64,000 nt of DNA from Rhodococcus sp. CH91 (GTDB taxonomy: Bacteria; Actinomycetota; Actinomycetes; Mycobacteriales; Mycobacteriaceae), in contig NZ_JAKFYR010000001.1 of the NCBI RefSeq assembly GCF_022554085.1, forward strand, positions 682,001 through 746,000, written 5' to 3'. The notes beneath the pieces were generated by a model. It did not search any database, had not been told where the DNA came from, and saw nothing but the letters and a program-made list of their open reading frames with translations. Numbering within the stretch: position 1 is the stretch's first letter; every line of letters starts with the position of its first letter. The translations under genes and the position numbers were made by a program. Shown piece by piece: positions 46,448-54,953 of this stretch.

Positions 46448-47183
46448 CGCACCGATCCTGGAAACACGCGGCATCACAGTGCGATTCGGCGGACACGTCG
46501 CCGTCAAGGACGTGAGCATCGGAATCGAGCCGGGAACCGTCACGGGACTGATCGGCCCCAACGGGGCCGGCAAGACCACACTGTTCAACACGATCACCGG
46601 CCTGCAGCGGCCCACGGCCGGCGCGGTGTTCCTCGACGGTCGCGACGTCACGTCGTTACCGCCCTACAAGAGGGCCCGCATGGGCATGGCCCGCACCTTC
46701 CAGCGGCTCGAACTGTTCGTGTCGCTGTCCGTGCGGGACAACCTCCGGGTGGCCGGTGACATCCACAATGCGAACGGACGCACCAAGATCGATGTGGACG
46801 AGGAAACCGACCGGCTCCTCGAACTCACCGGACTGGCCGACATCGCGAGCACCGACGTCTCGGATGTGCCCACCGGCCGCGCCCGCGTCGTGGAGGTCGC
46901 CCGCGCGTTGATGACCTCGCCGCGGGTACTGCTGCTCGACGAACCCGCCTCCGGGCAGACGGAACAGGAAACGGAGGCGTTCGCCGCCCTGCTCCGCGAA
47001 CTGGCCGATTCGGGTCTCGCGATCTGCCTCGTCGAGCACGACATTCCGCTCGTGATGAAGATCTGCTCCCGGATCCACGTGCTCGACTACGGCGCGGTGC
47101 TGGCCAGTGGCGTCCCGGACGAGATCAAGAACGATCCGGCAGTGATCAACGCCTACATCGGCACCGAGGAGGAAGCGGTATGA
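46440..47183 (+). CDS. Liv-type ABC transporter ATP-binding protein (LivG)
   Basis: A 247-residue ABC ATPase: Walker A GPNGAGKTT, MGMARTFQRLELF (typical LivG Q-loop region), signature variant DVPTGRARVVEVARAL, Walker B LLLDEPASG and H-loop EHDIPLV. It is translationally coupled to the permease before it and LivF after it. Confidence 0.9.
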   Translation: MADAPILETRGITVRFGGHVAVKDVSIGIEPGTVTGLIGPNGAGKTTLFNTITGLQRPTAGAVFLDGRDVTSLPPYKRARMGMARTFQRLELFVSLSVRDNLRVAGDIHNANGRTKIDVDEETDRLLELTGLADIASTDVSDVPTGRARVVEVARALMTSPRVLLLDEPASGQTEQETEAFAALLRELADSGLAICLVEHDIPLVMKICSRIHVLDYGAVLASGVPDEIKNDPAVINAYIGTEEEAV

Positions 47184-47890
47184 GCGTCGAACCGTTGCTC
47201 GAACTGTCCGGTGTCCGGGCCGGATACGGTGCGATCGAGGTGCTGCACGGTGTGGACCTCGTACTCGAACCGGGGGCGGTGGTCGCCCTGCTCGGACCCA
47301 ACGGCGGTGGCAAGACGACGACCCTGCGGGTGTGTTCGGGAATCCATCCCGTGTCCTCGGGCGAGTTCCGGCTCGCAGGTCGCGTCGTCAACGGTGTGTC
47401 CGCAGTGGAACTCGCGCGTCTGGGCGTGTGCTCGATTCCCGAGGGGAGGGGCATCTTCCCCAACCTCACGGTCCGTGAGAACCTGTGGATCGGAACGGGA
47501 ACCGGTGTTCCGCTCGCCGAACTCGAAGAGGTGGCCTACACCCGCTTCCCGGTTCTCGGCGAGCGCCGGTCGCAGCTGGCCGGTTCGATGTCCGGCGGCG
47601 AACAGCAGATGCTCGCGCTGTCGCGGGCGCTCGGGACCCACCCCACGGTGCTGCTGCTCGACGAGTTGTCGATGGGCCTGGCGCCCCGCATCGTGTCCCG
47701 GATCTACGACATCGTCGGCGAGCTCGCCGCCGAGGGGGTATCGATTCTCGTCGCCGAGCAGTTCGCCCGGGCAGTCCTTCCCATCGCCACCAGCGCCGCC
47801 CTGATGCTGCAGGGCCGGGTGGTGCGCACGGGTGATCCGGCCGAGATCGAAGAAGAACTTTCCACCACCTATCTAGGAGGACGACCATGA
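47180..47890 (+). CDS. Liv-type ABC transporter ATP-binding protein (LivF)
   Basis: A 236-residue ABC ATPase with Walker A GPNGGGKTT, EGRGIFPNLTVREN, signature MSGGEQQMLALSRA and Walker B LLLDELSMGLAP; the H-loop His is replaced by Gln (AEQFA), as usual in LivF. ATGA overlap with livG before and with the small membrane-protein gene after. Confidence 0.9.
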   Translation: MSVEPLLELSGVRAGYGAIEVLHGVDLVLEPGAVVALLGPNGGGKTTTLRVCSGIHPVSSGEFRLAGRVVNGVSAVELARLGVCSIPEGRGIFPNLTVRENLWIGTGTGVPLAELEEVAYTRFPVLGERRSQLAGSMSGGEQQMLALSRALGTHPTVLLLDELSMGLAPRIVSRIYDIVGELAAEGVSILVAEQFARAVLPIATSAALMLQGRVVRTGDPAEIEEELSTTYLGGRP

Positions 47891-48246
47891 CCGCACTCGT
47901 CGACGAGCGGCGTGAACAGTTCAAGAAGGATGTTGCAGCACTGGGTTTCGACACTCCCCGTTCGGATTCGGGTGGGAAAGCCAGGATCGCCGGACTGGTG
48001 TTGATGGTGATCGGTGCCGTGGCGGTCTTCGTCGTCTACATCGGCTCGCTGACGCTGTCCGACACCCGTGACCTGTTGTCCTACCAATTGCTCGCCCTGG
48101 GATTCGTGGCGATCACGCTGATCGGCGCGGCCGTCTATCTCGCCGCGGCGGTCACTCGTGTCCTGCGGCTGTGGCTGGTCCGGCAGTTGCTCGAGAGCAG
48201 CGCCCAGGCGGACAGGATCGAGCAGGCGCTCGTCCGGAAGGACTGA
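47887..48246 (+). CDS. Small membrane protein of the Liv-type importer operon, unknown function
   Basis: A 119-residue protein with two hydrophobic helices, at about 32-53 and 66-93, flanked by charged cytoplasmic-looking ends; the C-terminal 25 residues form an amphipathic Leu/Glu/Arg helix. I do not recognise a family. ATG 47887 overlaps the stop of livF (ATGA) and an AGGAGG-like site precedes it, so it is clearly translated with the transporter. It may be an accessory or assembly factor of the importer; no enzymatic motif is visible. Confidence 0.75.
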   Translation: MTALVDERREQFKKDVAALGFDTPRSDSGGKARIAGLVLMVIGAVAVFVVYIGSLTLSDTRDLLSYQLLALGFVAITLIGAAVYLAAAVTRVLRLWLVRQLLESSAQADRIEQALVRKD

Positions 48247-48277
48247 CACCGACCCCACGGAAGCAGCCTGTGAGACG

Positions 48278-48317
48278 GCGACGACCCACCCCGAAAGGGA
48301 TGGGCCGTCGCTGTTTT
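48278..48317 (+). terminator. Rho-independent terminator
   Basis: A 15-bp stem with two mismatches (48278-48292 with 48297-48311) and a GAAA loop is followed by TGTTTT. It ends the importer operon and faces the 3' end of metY. Confidence 0.8.
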
Positions 48318-48331
48318 CGGATTCGGGCGGA

Positions 48332-49645
48332 TCAGCTTCCGGCGGCCTCGAGCCCGGCGGTGATGTCCGCGAGGATGTCGTCGATGTGCTCGATGCCCAC
48401 GGCGAGCCGGACCAGACCCGGGGTGACGCCCGCGGCGATCTGCTCTTCACCGGTGAGCTGCGAGTGAGTCGTCGAGGCGGGGTGGATGACCAGCGAGCGG
48501 ACGTCACCGATGTTGGCGACGTGGCTGTGCAGGGTCAGTGCGTTGACGAACCGCTTGCCGGCGTCGATACCACCGGCGAGCTCGAACACCACGATCGCGC
48601 CGGCACCGCGGGGAGTGAGCTCCCGGGCGCGGTCGTACCACGGCGAGGACTTCAGGCCGGCATAGGCGACGGAGGAGACCTCGGGGCGCCCCTCGAGGAA
48701 TTCCGCGACCTTCTGCGCGTTCTCCACGTGCCGCTCGATGCGCAGGCTCAGCGTCTCGAGTCCCTGCGAGATGAGGAAGGCGTTGAACGGGGAGACCGCC
48801 GCGCCCATGTCACGCAGCAACTGCACGCGGGCCTTGAGCGCGAAAGCGGGTGCGCCCAGGTCGGCGAAGACGACGCCGTGGTAGCTGGGGTCGGGGGTCG
48901 TGAAGCCCGGGTGGCGGCCCTGCGTCCAGTCGAACGTCCCACCGTCGACGATGACACCGGCGATCGCCGTACCGTGACCACCGAGGTACTTGGTGGCCGA
49001 GTGCACGACGATGTCGGCACCGTGCTCGAGCGGGCGCAGCAGGTAGGGAGTGGCGACCGTGTTGTCGACGATCAGCGGCAGCCCGTTCTCGTGGGCCACG
49101 CCGGAGATGCCGGGCAGATCGAGGACGTGGTTCTTGGGATTGGCGATCGTCTCGCCGAAGAACGCGCGGGTGTTGTCGCGGATCGCCTCGCGCCAGTGGT
49201 CGAGGTTGTCCGGATCCTCGACGAAGGTGACCTCGATGCCGAGCTTGGGCAACGTGTAGTGGAACAGGTTGTAGGTGCCGCCGTAGAGATAGGGGCTCGA
49301 GACGATGTGATCGCCCGCCTGCGCGAGATTGAGGATCGCGAAGGTCTCGGCGGCCTGCCCGGAGGCGAGCAGGAGTGCGGCGACGCCGCCCTCGAGGGAT
49401 GCGATGCGCTGCTCCACCGCATCCTGGGTCGGGTTCATGATCCGGGTGTAGATGTTGCCCGGCTCGGCCAGCCCGAACAGCGCCGCGGCGTGATCGGTGC
49501 TGTCGAAGGTGTAGCTGGTGGTCTGGTAGATGGGCAGGGCCCGGGCCTTGGTGTCGCCGCCGGCGGGCTGGCCCACGTGGATCTGCTTGGTCTCGAAGCT
49601 CCAGTTCGCGCTGGGATCGATGGTCTCGGGGGTGGTGTCACTCAT
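48332..49645 (-). CDS. metY: O-acetylhomoserine/O-acetylserine sulfhydrylase
   Basis: A 437-residue PLP enzyme of the Cys/Met metabolism family that makes homocysteine from O-acetylhomoserine and sulfide. The PLP lysine is in VHSATKYLGGHG; other landmarks are YTRIMNPTQDAVEQRIA and the C-terminal LVRLAVGIEHIDDI. The length matches the MetY class (longer than MetB/MetC). ATG 49645 is chosen because the conserved N-terminus begins shortly after. The leader contains two hairpins. Confidence 0.9.
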   Translation of the reverse strand: MSDTTPETIDPSANWSFETKQIHVGQPAGGDTKARALPIYQTTSYTFDSTDHAAALFGLAEPGNIYTRIMNPTQDAVEQRIASLEGGVAALLLASGQAAETFAILNLAQAGDHIVSSPYLYGGTYNLFHYTLPKLGIEVTFVEDPDNLDHWREAIRDNTRAFFGETIANPKNHVLDLPGISGVAHENGLPLIVDNTVATPYLLRPLEHGADIVVHSATKYLGGHGTAIAGVIVDGGTFDWTQGRHPGFTTPDPSYHGVVFADLGAPAFALKARVQLLRDMGAAVSPFNAFLISQGLETLSLRIERHVENAQKVAEFLEGRPEVSSVAYAGLKSSPWYDRARELTPRGAGAIVVFELAGGIDAGKRFVNALTLHSHVANIGDVRSLVIHPASTTHSQLTGEEQIAAGVTPGLVRLAVGIEHIDDILADITAGLEAAGS

Positions 49646-49706
49646 GACTCTGCTCCGGATTCGGGAGATGTTCGGATCGTCGACGTGCTGACCTTCGAGC
49701 CTCGCA

Positions 49707-49779
49707 CACGACGGCACCTCGGCGGGGAGGTGTCGTGGGGGCATGAGCGGGTGCGGCGGTCAGCTGGCCGGGCACCCGC
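49707..49779 (-). promoter_or_regulatory. Structured 5' leader of metY (two hairpins)
   Basis: Inverted repeats 49707-49720/49727-49736 (with a small bulge) and 49747-49754/49772-49779 (8 bp, perfect) lie 60-135 nt upstream of the metY start. A sulfur- or SAM-responsive leader is possible for a methionine gene, but I could not match the SAM-I or SAM-IV consensus. Confidence 0.4.
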
Positions 49780-49974
49780 AGATACACGAAAAGTGCGCAC
49801 GACGGCGCGGTCGCTGCGTCGACCACTCGTACGTCTTGCTCACGGTCCCGACAATATCCTGTCGGGACGATCCCGACCAGACTCGTAGGGATCTACCCTC
49901 GCCGGAGTCTCCGCCGCGAGGAACCTGCAGTCTGTGTGCACCTCTTCCGGTGGCGGCTGTGATACTGCTAACGT

Positions 49975-49992
49975 ACTGGAACAGATTCCAGT
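49975..49992. promoter_or_regulatory. Palindrome ACTGGAA-CAGA-TTCCAGT upstream of the IclR gene
   Basis: Two perfect 7-bp arms around 4 bp, typical in size for an IclR-family operator and placed just before the regulator gene, so autoregulation is plausible. Confidence 0.6.
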
Positions 49993-50025
49993 TTCATGAG
50001 GCGCGCAGGGTCGTGGCCAGGACTT

Positions 50026-50868
50026 ATGGAGGTGCAGTTGACCGCCGTCGACTCCTCGCTCGAGCCCGTCGGAACCTCGGCCAAACGAGAACTTCCCCCA
50101 TCGATGGTCGACCGGATGACACTCATCCTGGAAGCCTTCGACAGTCGAGGCGCCCTCACCCTGGAAGAGGTGACCTGCCGCTCGGGGCTGCCGCGCTCGA
50201 CCGTGCACCGCATCCTCGACCATCTCGTGCGCCGCGACTGGATCGAGCACGCCTCGTTCGGTTACTGCCTCGGCCCGCGTGCCCTCGGACTCGGGGGCAG
50301 CGACACCGGACACCGCCGCATCAGGGAGGCCGCCGCACCGCATCTGCACGATCTGGCGATGCAGACCGGAGCCGTGGTGCACCTGACGGTGCTCGAAGGC
50401 AACGAGGTGCTCTACCTCGACAAGGTCGGCGGACAGTTGGCCTCCAGCATTCCGTCTCGCGTCGGTGGACGGTTCCCGGCCTACGCGACCGCGGCCGGCA
50501 AGGCCATCCTGGCGTGGCTCGAACCCGAACGAATCGACGCCCTGTACGGCAAGCAGCTCGTGCCGTGCACCGAACGCACGATCCACGATCAGGTTGCGCT
50601 GCACCAGGAACTCAACCGCATCCGCAAGCGCCGCGGTGTCGCTTTCGAGCGCGAGGAAGCGGCACGGGGCATCGGATGCGTGGGCGTCGCGTTGCGGGGA
50701 GTGGACGGTCCGGTCGCGGCCCTGTCGCTCGCCGCGGACGCTCGGTCGACGCGTCTGGAATGGGTGGCCCCGATCGTCGCCGACACCGCCCGCAAGATCA
50801 CGCGCGCCCTGTTCCCGGAGCACGAACGCGAGGATGCGCCGGCGCAGGCCGAGGAGAAGGTGGGCTGA
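50026..50868 (+). CDS. IclR family transcriptional regulator
   Basis: About 280 residues with an N-terminal winged helix-turn-helix (ALTLEEVTCRSGLPRSTVHRILDHL) and a C-terminal IclR effector domain (YLDKVGG, TAAGKAILAWL, GIGCVGVALRG). IclR proteins respond to small aromatic or aliphatic acids. Three in-frame starts exist: ATG 49996 (too close to the palindrome), ATG 50026, and TTG 50038, which has the best ribosome site (GGAGG at 50028-50032, 5 nt away). Its targets may include itself or the diiron gene downstream. Confidence 0.85.
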   Translation: MEVQLTAVDSSLEPVGTSAKRELPPSMVDRMTLILEAFDSRGALTLEEVTCRSGLPRSTVHRILDHLVRRDWIEHASFGYCLGPRALGLGGSDTGHRRIREAAAPHLHDLAMQTGAVVHLTVLEGNEVLYLDKVGGQLASSIPSRVGGRFPAYATAAGKAILAWLEPERIDALYGKQLVPCTERTIHDQVALHQELNRIRKRRGVAFEREEAARGIGCVGVALRGVDGPVAALSLAADARSTRLEWVAPIVADTARKITRALFPEHEREDAPAQAEEKVG

Positions 50869-50906
50869 CGGCCCTTCCGTTGCGGCGGCAACCGCTGCAA
50901 CGACGA

Positions 50907-50967
50907 ACCGAGTGCGCGGTTCGTGTCGGGAATCCCGTGGGGAATCGACAGGAACTGCGCACTCGGT
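50907..50967. terminator. Nested inverted repeats between convergent genes
   Basis: ACCGAGTGCGC (50907-50917) pairs with GCGCACTCGGT (50957-50967), and a smaller ACGAACCG/CGGTTCGT hairpin overlaps the left arm. The alternative folds lie between the convergent IclR and diiron genes and may end transcription of both. Confidence 0.55.
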
Positions 50968-50985
50968 CGTTCGGCCGGAGCCGGA

Positions 50986-51918
50986 TCAGAGCAGGTGGAC
51001 CTTCTTGTAGAGGATCTTCGACGGTCCGCCGATGAGGCCGACGTTGTCGAGGAAGGTCATGAGCTTGGCGCCCGACTTCCGGACCCGGTCGTGATAGTGC
51101 TTGTTGCCCTTGGCCTCTCGCAGTGCCCGTTCGCGATCGAGGCCGGCATTGGCGTAGACGTCCGGGTGGATCATGCTCTTGACGACGAAGAACACCACGA
51201 GGGCGGTGTTGAAGCGCTCGAACGCGAGACGTGCGCGGCTCGCCCCGGCGAGTCGGCGTGCGACCTCCTCGCGAGCGAACCGGATGTGACGCGCCTCCTC
51301 GAGGACGTGGATCTTCGACACCGAGCGGGTGACGGGCTGGACCCGCTCGTCGCGCATGAAGTCGCGCTGCATCATGTCGAGGATCTCCTCGGCGGCCATG
51401 ACGGCGGCATAGGCGTTGGCGCCCTTGAAGAAGTGGCCCCACAGACGCCCGAGCTGATGAATGTAGCGGGGCGGTCCGTAACCCGGCATGTTCAGTCGCT
51501 CGCCGGCGCGCGCGAACATCACCGAGTGGCGGCATTCGTCGGCGACCTCGGTGAGGGCGAACTGCACGTGGCGTGAGTGCTTGTCGCGGTCGTAGACGTC
51601 GCGCAGGAGCATCTGCATGAGCAGGATCTCGAACCACAGGCCGACGCTCGAGACGCTCGCGGCCTCGTGCTTGGTCAGTTCGATGCGCTGGTCGTCGGTG
51701 AGCTCGTCCCACAGCGCGGTGCCGTAGAGCGTGCTCCATTCGGGTGTCATCCCGAACTTGTCGTCGGGGACGGGGGCTTCCCAATCGACCTCGACGACCG
51801 GGTCGTACGACTTGCGAGCGGACGAGGCAAGCAGTCGCCCGGCGGTTTCCTCGCGATCGGACAGTGCGACGCCGGGTACGAACCCCTTGCTGGTCTCGCG
51901 GGTGAGCGATGCGGTCAT
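50986..51918 (-). CDS. Ferritin-like diiron oxygenase (AurF family)
   Basis: A 310-residue helical protein with the carboxylate/histidine pattern of diiron oxygenases: LTKHEAASVS, EVADECRHSVMF, AAEEILDMM and HVLEEARHIRFAREE, giving the expected E...ExxH repeats. The family includes the N-oxygenase AurF and several uncharacterised actinobacterial proteins. ATG 51918 is preceded by AAAGGTGGAG. It converges with the IclR gene and sits downstream of, but is separated by a terminator from, the MFS gene. The substrate is unknown. Confidence 0.8.
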   Translation of the reverse strand: MTASLTRETSKGFVPGVALSDREETAGRLLASSARKSYDPVVEVDWEAPVPDDKFGMTPEWSTLYGTALWDELTDDQRIELTKHEAASVSSVGLWFEILLMQMLLRDVYDRDKHSRHVQFALTEVADECRHSVMFARAGERLNMPGYGPPRYIHQLGRLWGHFFKGANAYAAVMAAEEILDMMQRDFMRDERVQPVTRSVSKIHVLEEARHIRFAREEVARRLAGASRARLAFERFNTALVVFFVVKSMIHPDVYANAGLDRERALREAKGNKHYHDRVRKSGAKLMTFLDNVGLIGGPSKILYKKVHLL

Positions 51919-51986
51919 GTCTCCACCTTTTTAGTGTGACGACTGGTAACTGTTAATCAGGTTAGCGTGACAGCGCGCACAACACA

Positions 51987-52012
51987 ATGCCCGCGACACG
52001 TGTCGCGGGCAT
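51987..52012. terminator. Perfect 26-bp palindromic terminator after the MFS gene
   Basis: ATGCCCGCGACAC followed immediately by its exact reverse complement (51987-52012). On the minus strand it is followed by a T-rich stretch (TTGTGTTGTG), ending transcription of the MFS gene before the diiron gene. Confidence 0.8.
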
Positions 52013-52037
52013 CGGGATCGAACGAGGGGAGCGGCGG

Positions 52038-53564
52038 CTACCGGCGTCCGGGTGCCCAGAACGCCGAGATCACCGCACCGACCAGCAGAATCGCGGCGAC
52101 GGTCCACGACGCCTGCTGCAGCCCGTCCAGAAAGGCGTTCTGCGCGAGCTCGGCGAGTTGCTCGCCCTGCGGGCCGGCCTGCTCCGCGACCTGTATCGCG
52201 GCCGCGAGCGAATCCTGCACGGCGCTCCGGGCCGGTTCGGGGAGCATGGGGGTCACCGGATCGACGCCGTGGCTGTAGGCCGCGGCGAGGACGCTGCCCG
52301 TGATCGCGACCCCGATCGCCGCCCCGATCTCGCGGGTCGCGTCGTTGACGGCCGAGGCCACACCGAGTTGATCCTCGGGAGTGTTCGTCACGATCGCGTG
52401 CGTCGCAGGAGCCGTACAGATGCCCACTCCGACGCCGGCGACCGTCAGCGTGCACGCCACTTCGAGATAGGAGGCCTCGGCGTCGAGCAGACCCATGAGA
52501 ATCAGGGCGATACCGATCAGCGCCAGGCCCGCGCTCAGCAGAACGCGGATGCCCACCCGATTCAACAGTGCCGGCACGGCGACGGACAGGGCCATGACCA
52601 CGAGGAAGATCGGTGTCAGCGCCAACGAGGCGCGCAGGGGCGAATAGCCGAGTACCAACTGCAGATACTGCACGATGAGGAAGAAGAGGCCGAAACCCGC
52701 CAGATACTGGAAGGCGAGTCCGGCCGCGCCCGCCCCGAACGCCCGGCCGGTGAACAGGCGGACGTCGAGCAAGGGCGCCCTCGACCGGAGTTCGGCGGCG
52801 ACGAATCCGGCTGCGGCCGCCAGCCCCGCGACGACCGCGCCGAGGGTCACCGCGTCCGCCCAGCCACGGTGTGGACCCTCCATCACACCGAACACGAACA
52901 GGCCGACGGCGAGGACGACGAGAACGGCTCCACCGAAATCGAACGGCAACGGCCGCGCCGATCGCGACGATCCGATGGTGAGCGACACCGCGACCAGCAG
53001 AATCGCGATGGCGGCGGAGCCACCGAAGATCACCCGCCACGACGCGTACTCGAGGACGAGTCCGGACAGGATCATCCCGAGCACGGCACCCGACCCGGCC
53101 ACCCCCGCCCAGATACCGATGACGCGCGCCCGGTGCGCCTCGGTGAAACCCGCAGTGATCAGGGACAATGTCGAGGGCATGACGAGCGCCGCGCCCACAC
53201 CCGCGACGGCTCGCGACCCGATGATCCACAGTGGTTCGTCGGCGAACAGCGGCAGCAGGGAACCGGCTGCGAAGATGATCAGCCCGACGATCATGACGCC
53301 GCGGCGGCCGATCCGGTCGCCCAGCGCACCGGCCGGGAGGAGCAGTGCTGCCAGCGCCAGGGTGTAGCCGTCGACGATCCACGTCAGCTGGGCCTGCGTC
53401 GCGCCGGTCTCGACCGCGATGTCCGGCAACGCCGTGTTCAGTGACGCCATCGCGGCGATGACCACGGCCACCGCGGAACATGCGACGGCGAGCAGCCTGA
53501 TCTGCGCGCGTGTCATGGGCGGTGGCGAGTCGGGGCTCGTGGCGGATGTGGCTGTGTCGGACAC
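52038..53564 (-). CDS. MFS transporter, DHA2/EmrB-QacA type
   Basis: A 508-residue drug:H+ antiporter with about 14 hydrophobic helices. The DHA motifs LTWIVDGYTLALAALLLPAGALGDRIGRR (motif D1/A) and the GGSAAIA region with preceding SGAVLGMILSG (motif C-like) are visible. It probably exports toxic organic compounds. The start is GTG 53564, with GGAAGG 5 nt upstream; the open frame before it is Arg/Ser-rich noise. Confidence 0.87.
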   Translation of the reverse strand: MSDTATSATSPDSPPPMTRAQIRLLAVACSAVAVVIAAMASLNTALPDIAVETGATQAQLTWIVDGYTLALAALLLPAGALGDRIGRRGVMIVGLIIFAAGSLLPLFADEPLWIIGSRAVAGVGAALVMPSTLSLITAGFTEAHRARVIGIWAGVAGSGAVLGMILSGLVLEYASWRVIFGGSAAIAILLVAVSLTIGSSRSARPLPFDFGGAVLVVLAVGLFVFGVMEGPHRGWADAVTLGAVVAGLAAAAGFVAAELRSRAPLLDVRLFTGRAFGAGAAGLAFQYLAGFGLFFLIVQYLQLVLGYSPLRASLALTPIFLVVMALSVAVPALLNRVGIRVLLSAGLALIGIALILMGLLDAEASYLEVACTLTVAGVGVGICTAPATHAIVTNTPEDQLGVASAVNDATREIGAAIGVAITGSVLAAAYSHGVDPVTPMLPEPARSAVQDSLAAAIQVAEQAGPQGEQLAELAQNAFLDGLQQASWTVAAILLVGAVISAFWAPGRR

Positions 53565-53709
53565 GGGAGCCTTCCGGAACGGAGAAAATGCCGGTAACCG
53601 AGAGCGAGACTGCCGGTATCGTAGCCGAATCATCGGTCTCACAACACGGTTCGCGCGCTGCCACCGTCGACGGAGTCGAGCACGTCGATCCCGGGTGCGG
53701 CGCGCCCGG

Positions 53710-54813
53710 TCAGAGACCCATGTCCTCGTCGCCGAGGCCCTCACCGTCGGCTCCGCTGTCGGCCGTCCTGTCCGCCCGAGGCCGCCGCAACACGTACAGG
53801 CGGGAATGGTGGAAATCCCGCAGCCGCAGGGTGCGCACCGTCTGGAAGCGGAACTCCTCGCAGTCTGCGAGCGCGTCGGCGAGGTTCTCGTCGACGAGGA
53901 TCGTGCCCGGCCTCGCGGCGCCCGTGAGACGTGCCGCGATGTTGACGACCGAGCCGAACAGATCACCGAAGCGCGGCAGGGCCTGGCCCCACGCCAGGCC
54001 GATCCGCAGATCGGGATAGTCCTTCTGGGCCGCGAAGGAATCCTGCAGGTCGAGAGCGATGCGCGCGGCGTCGATCGGTCGTTCGGCCGCGAACATCACC
54101 TCGTCGCCTACCGTCTTGATGACCCACCCGTTGTGCCGGGCGATGACGTCGGAGACCTCCGATTCGAAATAGTCGAGCAGTTCGCTCAACGCCGCGGCGT
54201 CGATCTGTCGGGTCAGCCGCGTGTATCCGACCATGTCGGCGAAACCGACGACGAGTTCGTGGAGTTCCCCGGGATCCTGCGGCCGCGCCGCGGTCCGGCC
54301 GGTGGTGGCCACCAGATGCCGGCGCCACATGTGGCTCTGGAGACTCACCGTGAGTTCGGTCGTCCGCTCGATGATGTGATCGACGAGTGCCCGGATCTCC
54401 TCCTCCTTCGGCGGACCGGCCGACTCTTCGAAGGCGGCCGCGAGCCGCGTGAACACGTGGGTGTTGAGGAGGTTCAGCTGCCACTCGGTCAGCCGCGACA
54501 TCGACTGTCCGATCGAGCGGGCCGCCGGTATCTCGAGACGTTCGTCGATCGCGCCGCTCGCGATGATCGCCGCCGCGGCTCGCAGGGCTTCGACGTCCCC
54601 GTCCGTGAACATCACGACGTCCGGATCGGGGTCGACGGTCAGACCGAGGGCCTGCCACAACCGCCGCACACGCGCAGGTTCGAGCCCGCACGACTCGGCC
54701 ACCTCGTTGAGCGTGTAGCGGAGAGACCCGCCGAGCAGTGCGTTCTCCAGTTCTGACTGGATCACGGACAGCACGTCGGTTCCTGATGCGGGTGCCGGGT
54801 CGGACGGGGTCAC
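53710..54813 (-). CDS. Class III adenylate cyclase with N-terminal regulatory domain
   Basis: A 367-residue cytosolic cyclase. An N-terminal helical domain (about residues 1-180), like the autoinhibitory domain of mycobacterial Rv1264/Rv2212, precedes the catalytic domain. Metal-binding Asp residues are in GFADMVGYT and VGDEVMF, the adenine-selecting Lys in VIKTVGDE, and the transition-state Asn/Arg in GSVVNIAARL. It makes cAMP, possibly in response to pH or fatty acids as in the relatives. Start GTG 54813 has AAGGA 7 nt upstream; ATG 54843 is an alternative. Confidence 0.87.
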   Translation of the reverse strand: MTPSDPAPASGTDVLSVIQSELENALLGGSLRYTLNEVAESCGLEPARVRRLWQALGLTVDPDPDVVMFTDGDVEALRAAAAIIASGAIDERLEIPAARSIGQSMSRLTEWQLNLLNTHVFTRLAAAFEESAGPPKEEEIRALVDHIIERTTELTVSLQSHMWRRHLVATTGRTAARPQDPGELHELVVGFADMVGYTRLTRQIDAAALSELLDYFESEVSDVIARHNGWVIKTVGDEVMFAAERPIDAARIALDLQDSFAAQKDYPDLRIGLAWGQALPRFGDLFGSVVNIAARLTGAARPGTILVDENLADALADCEEFRFQTVRTLRLRDFHHSRLYVLRRPRADRTADSGADGEGLGDEDMGL

Positions 54814-54953
54814 ACACTCATCCTTACCGTGCCCGCCCCACACATGCGCGGCAGGTCGCGCCGAGCACGTGTGCAGGCGTGTCGTACGAATGTGCGACAG
54901 TGGCCCCCGTCGAACCCCTGCCGACCTGTCGGCGAACCGAGAAAGGACGTCGC

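Larger units (their letters stand above)
49646..50025. other. Divergent intergenic region metY/IclR (about 380 bp, no gene)
   Basis: It holds the metY 5' leader with two adjacent hairpins, then the IclR-proximal palindrome 49975-49992. A possible -10-like GATACT lies at 49961-49966. No coding sequence is convincing in either strand. Confidence 0.6.

Noticed and set aside
49646-49850. SAM-IV riboswitch upstream of metY
   Set aside because: A GTCATGAGT stretch at the start codon resembles the SAM-IV opening, but the following conserved segments (CCAGCG, GGCCGGCAACCCTCC) are absent.
52038-53966. N-terminally extended MFS protein
   Set aside because: The extra 134 codons are Arg/Ser-rich and overlap the cyclase gene; GTG 53564 has a proper ribosome site.
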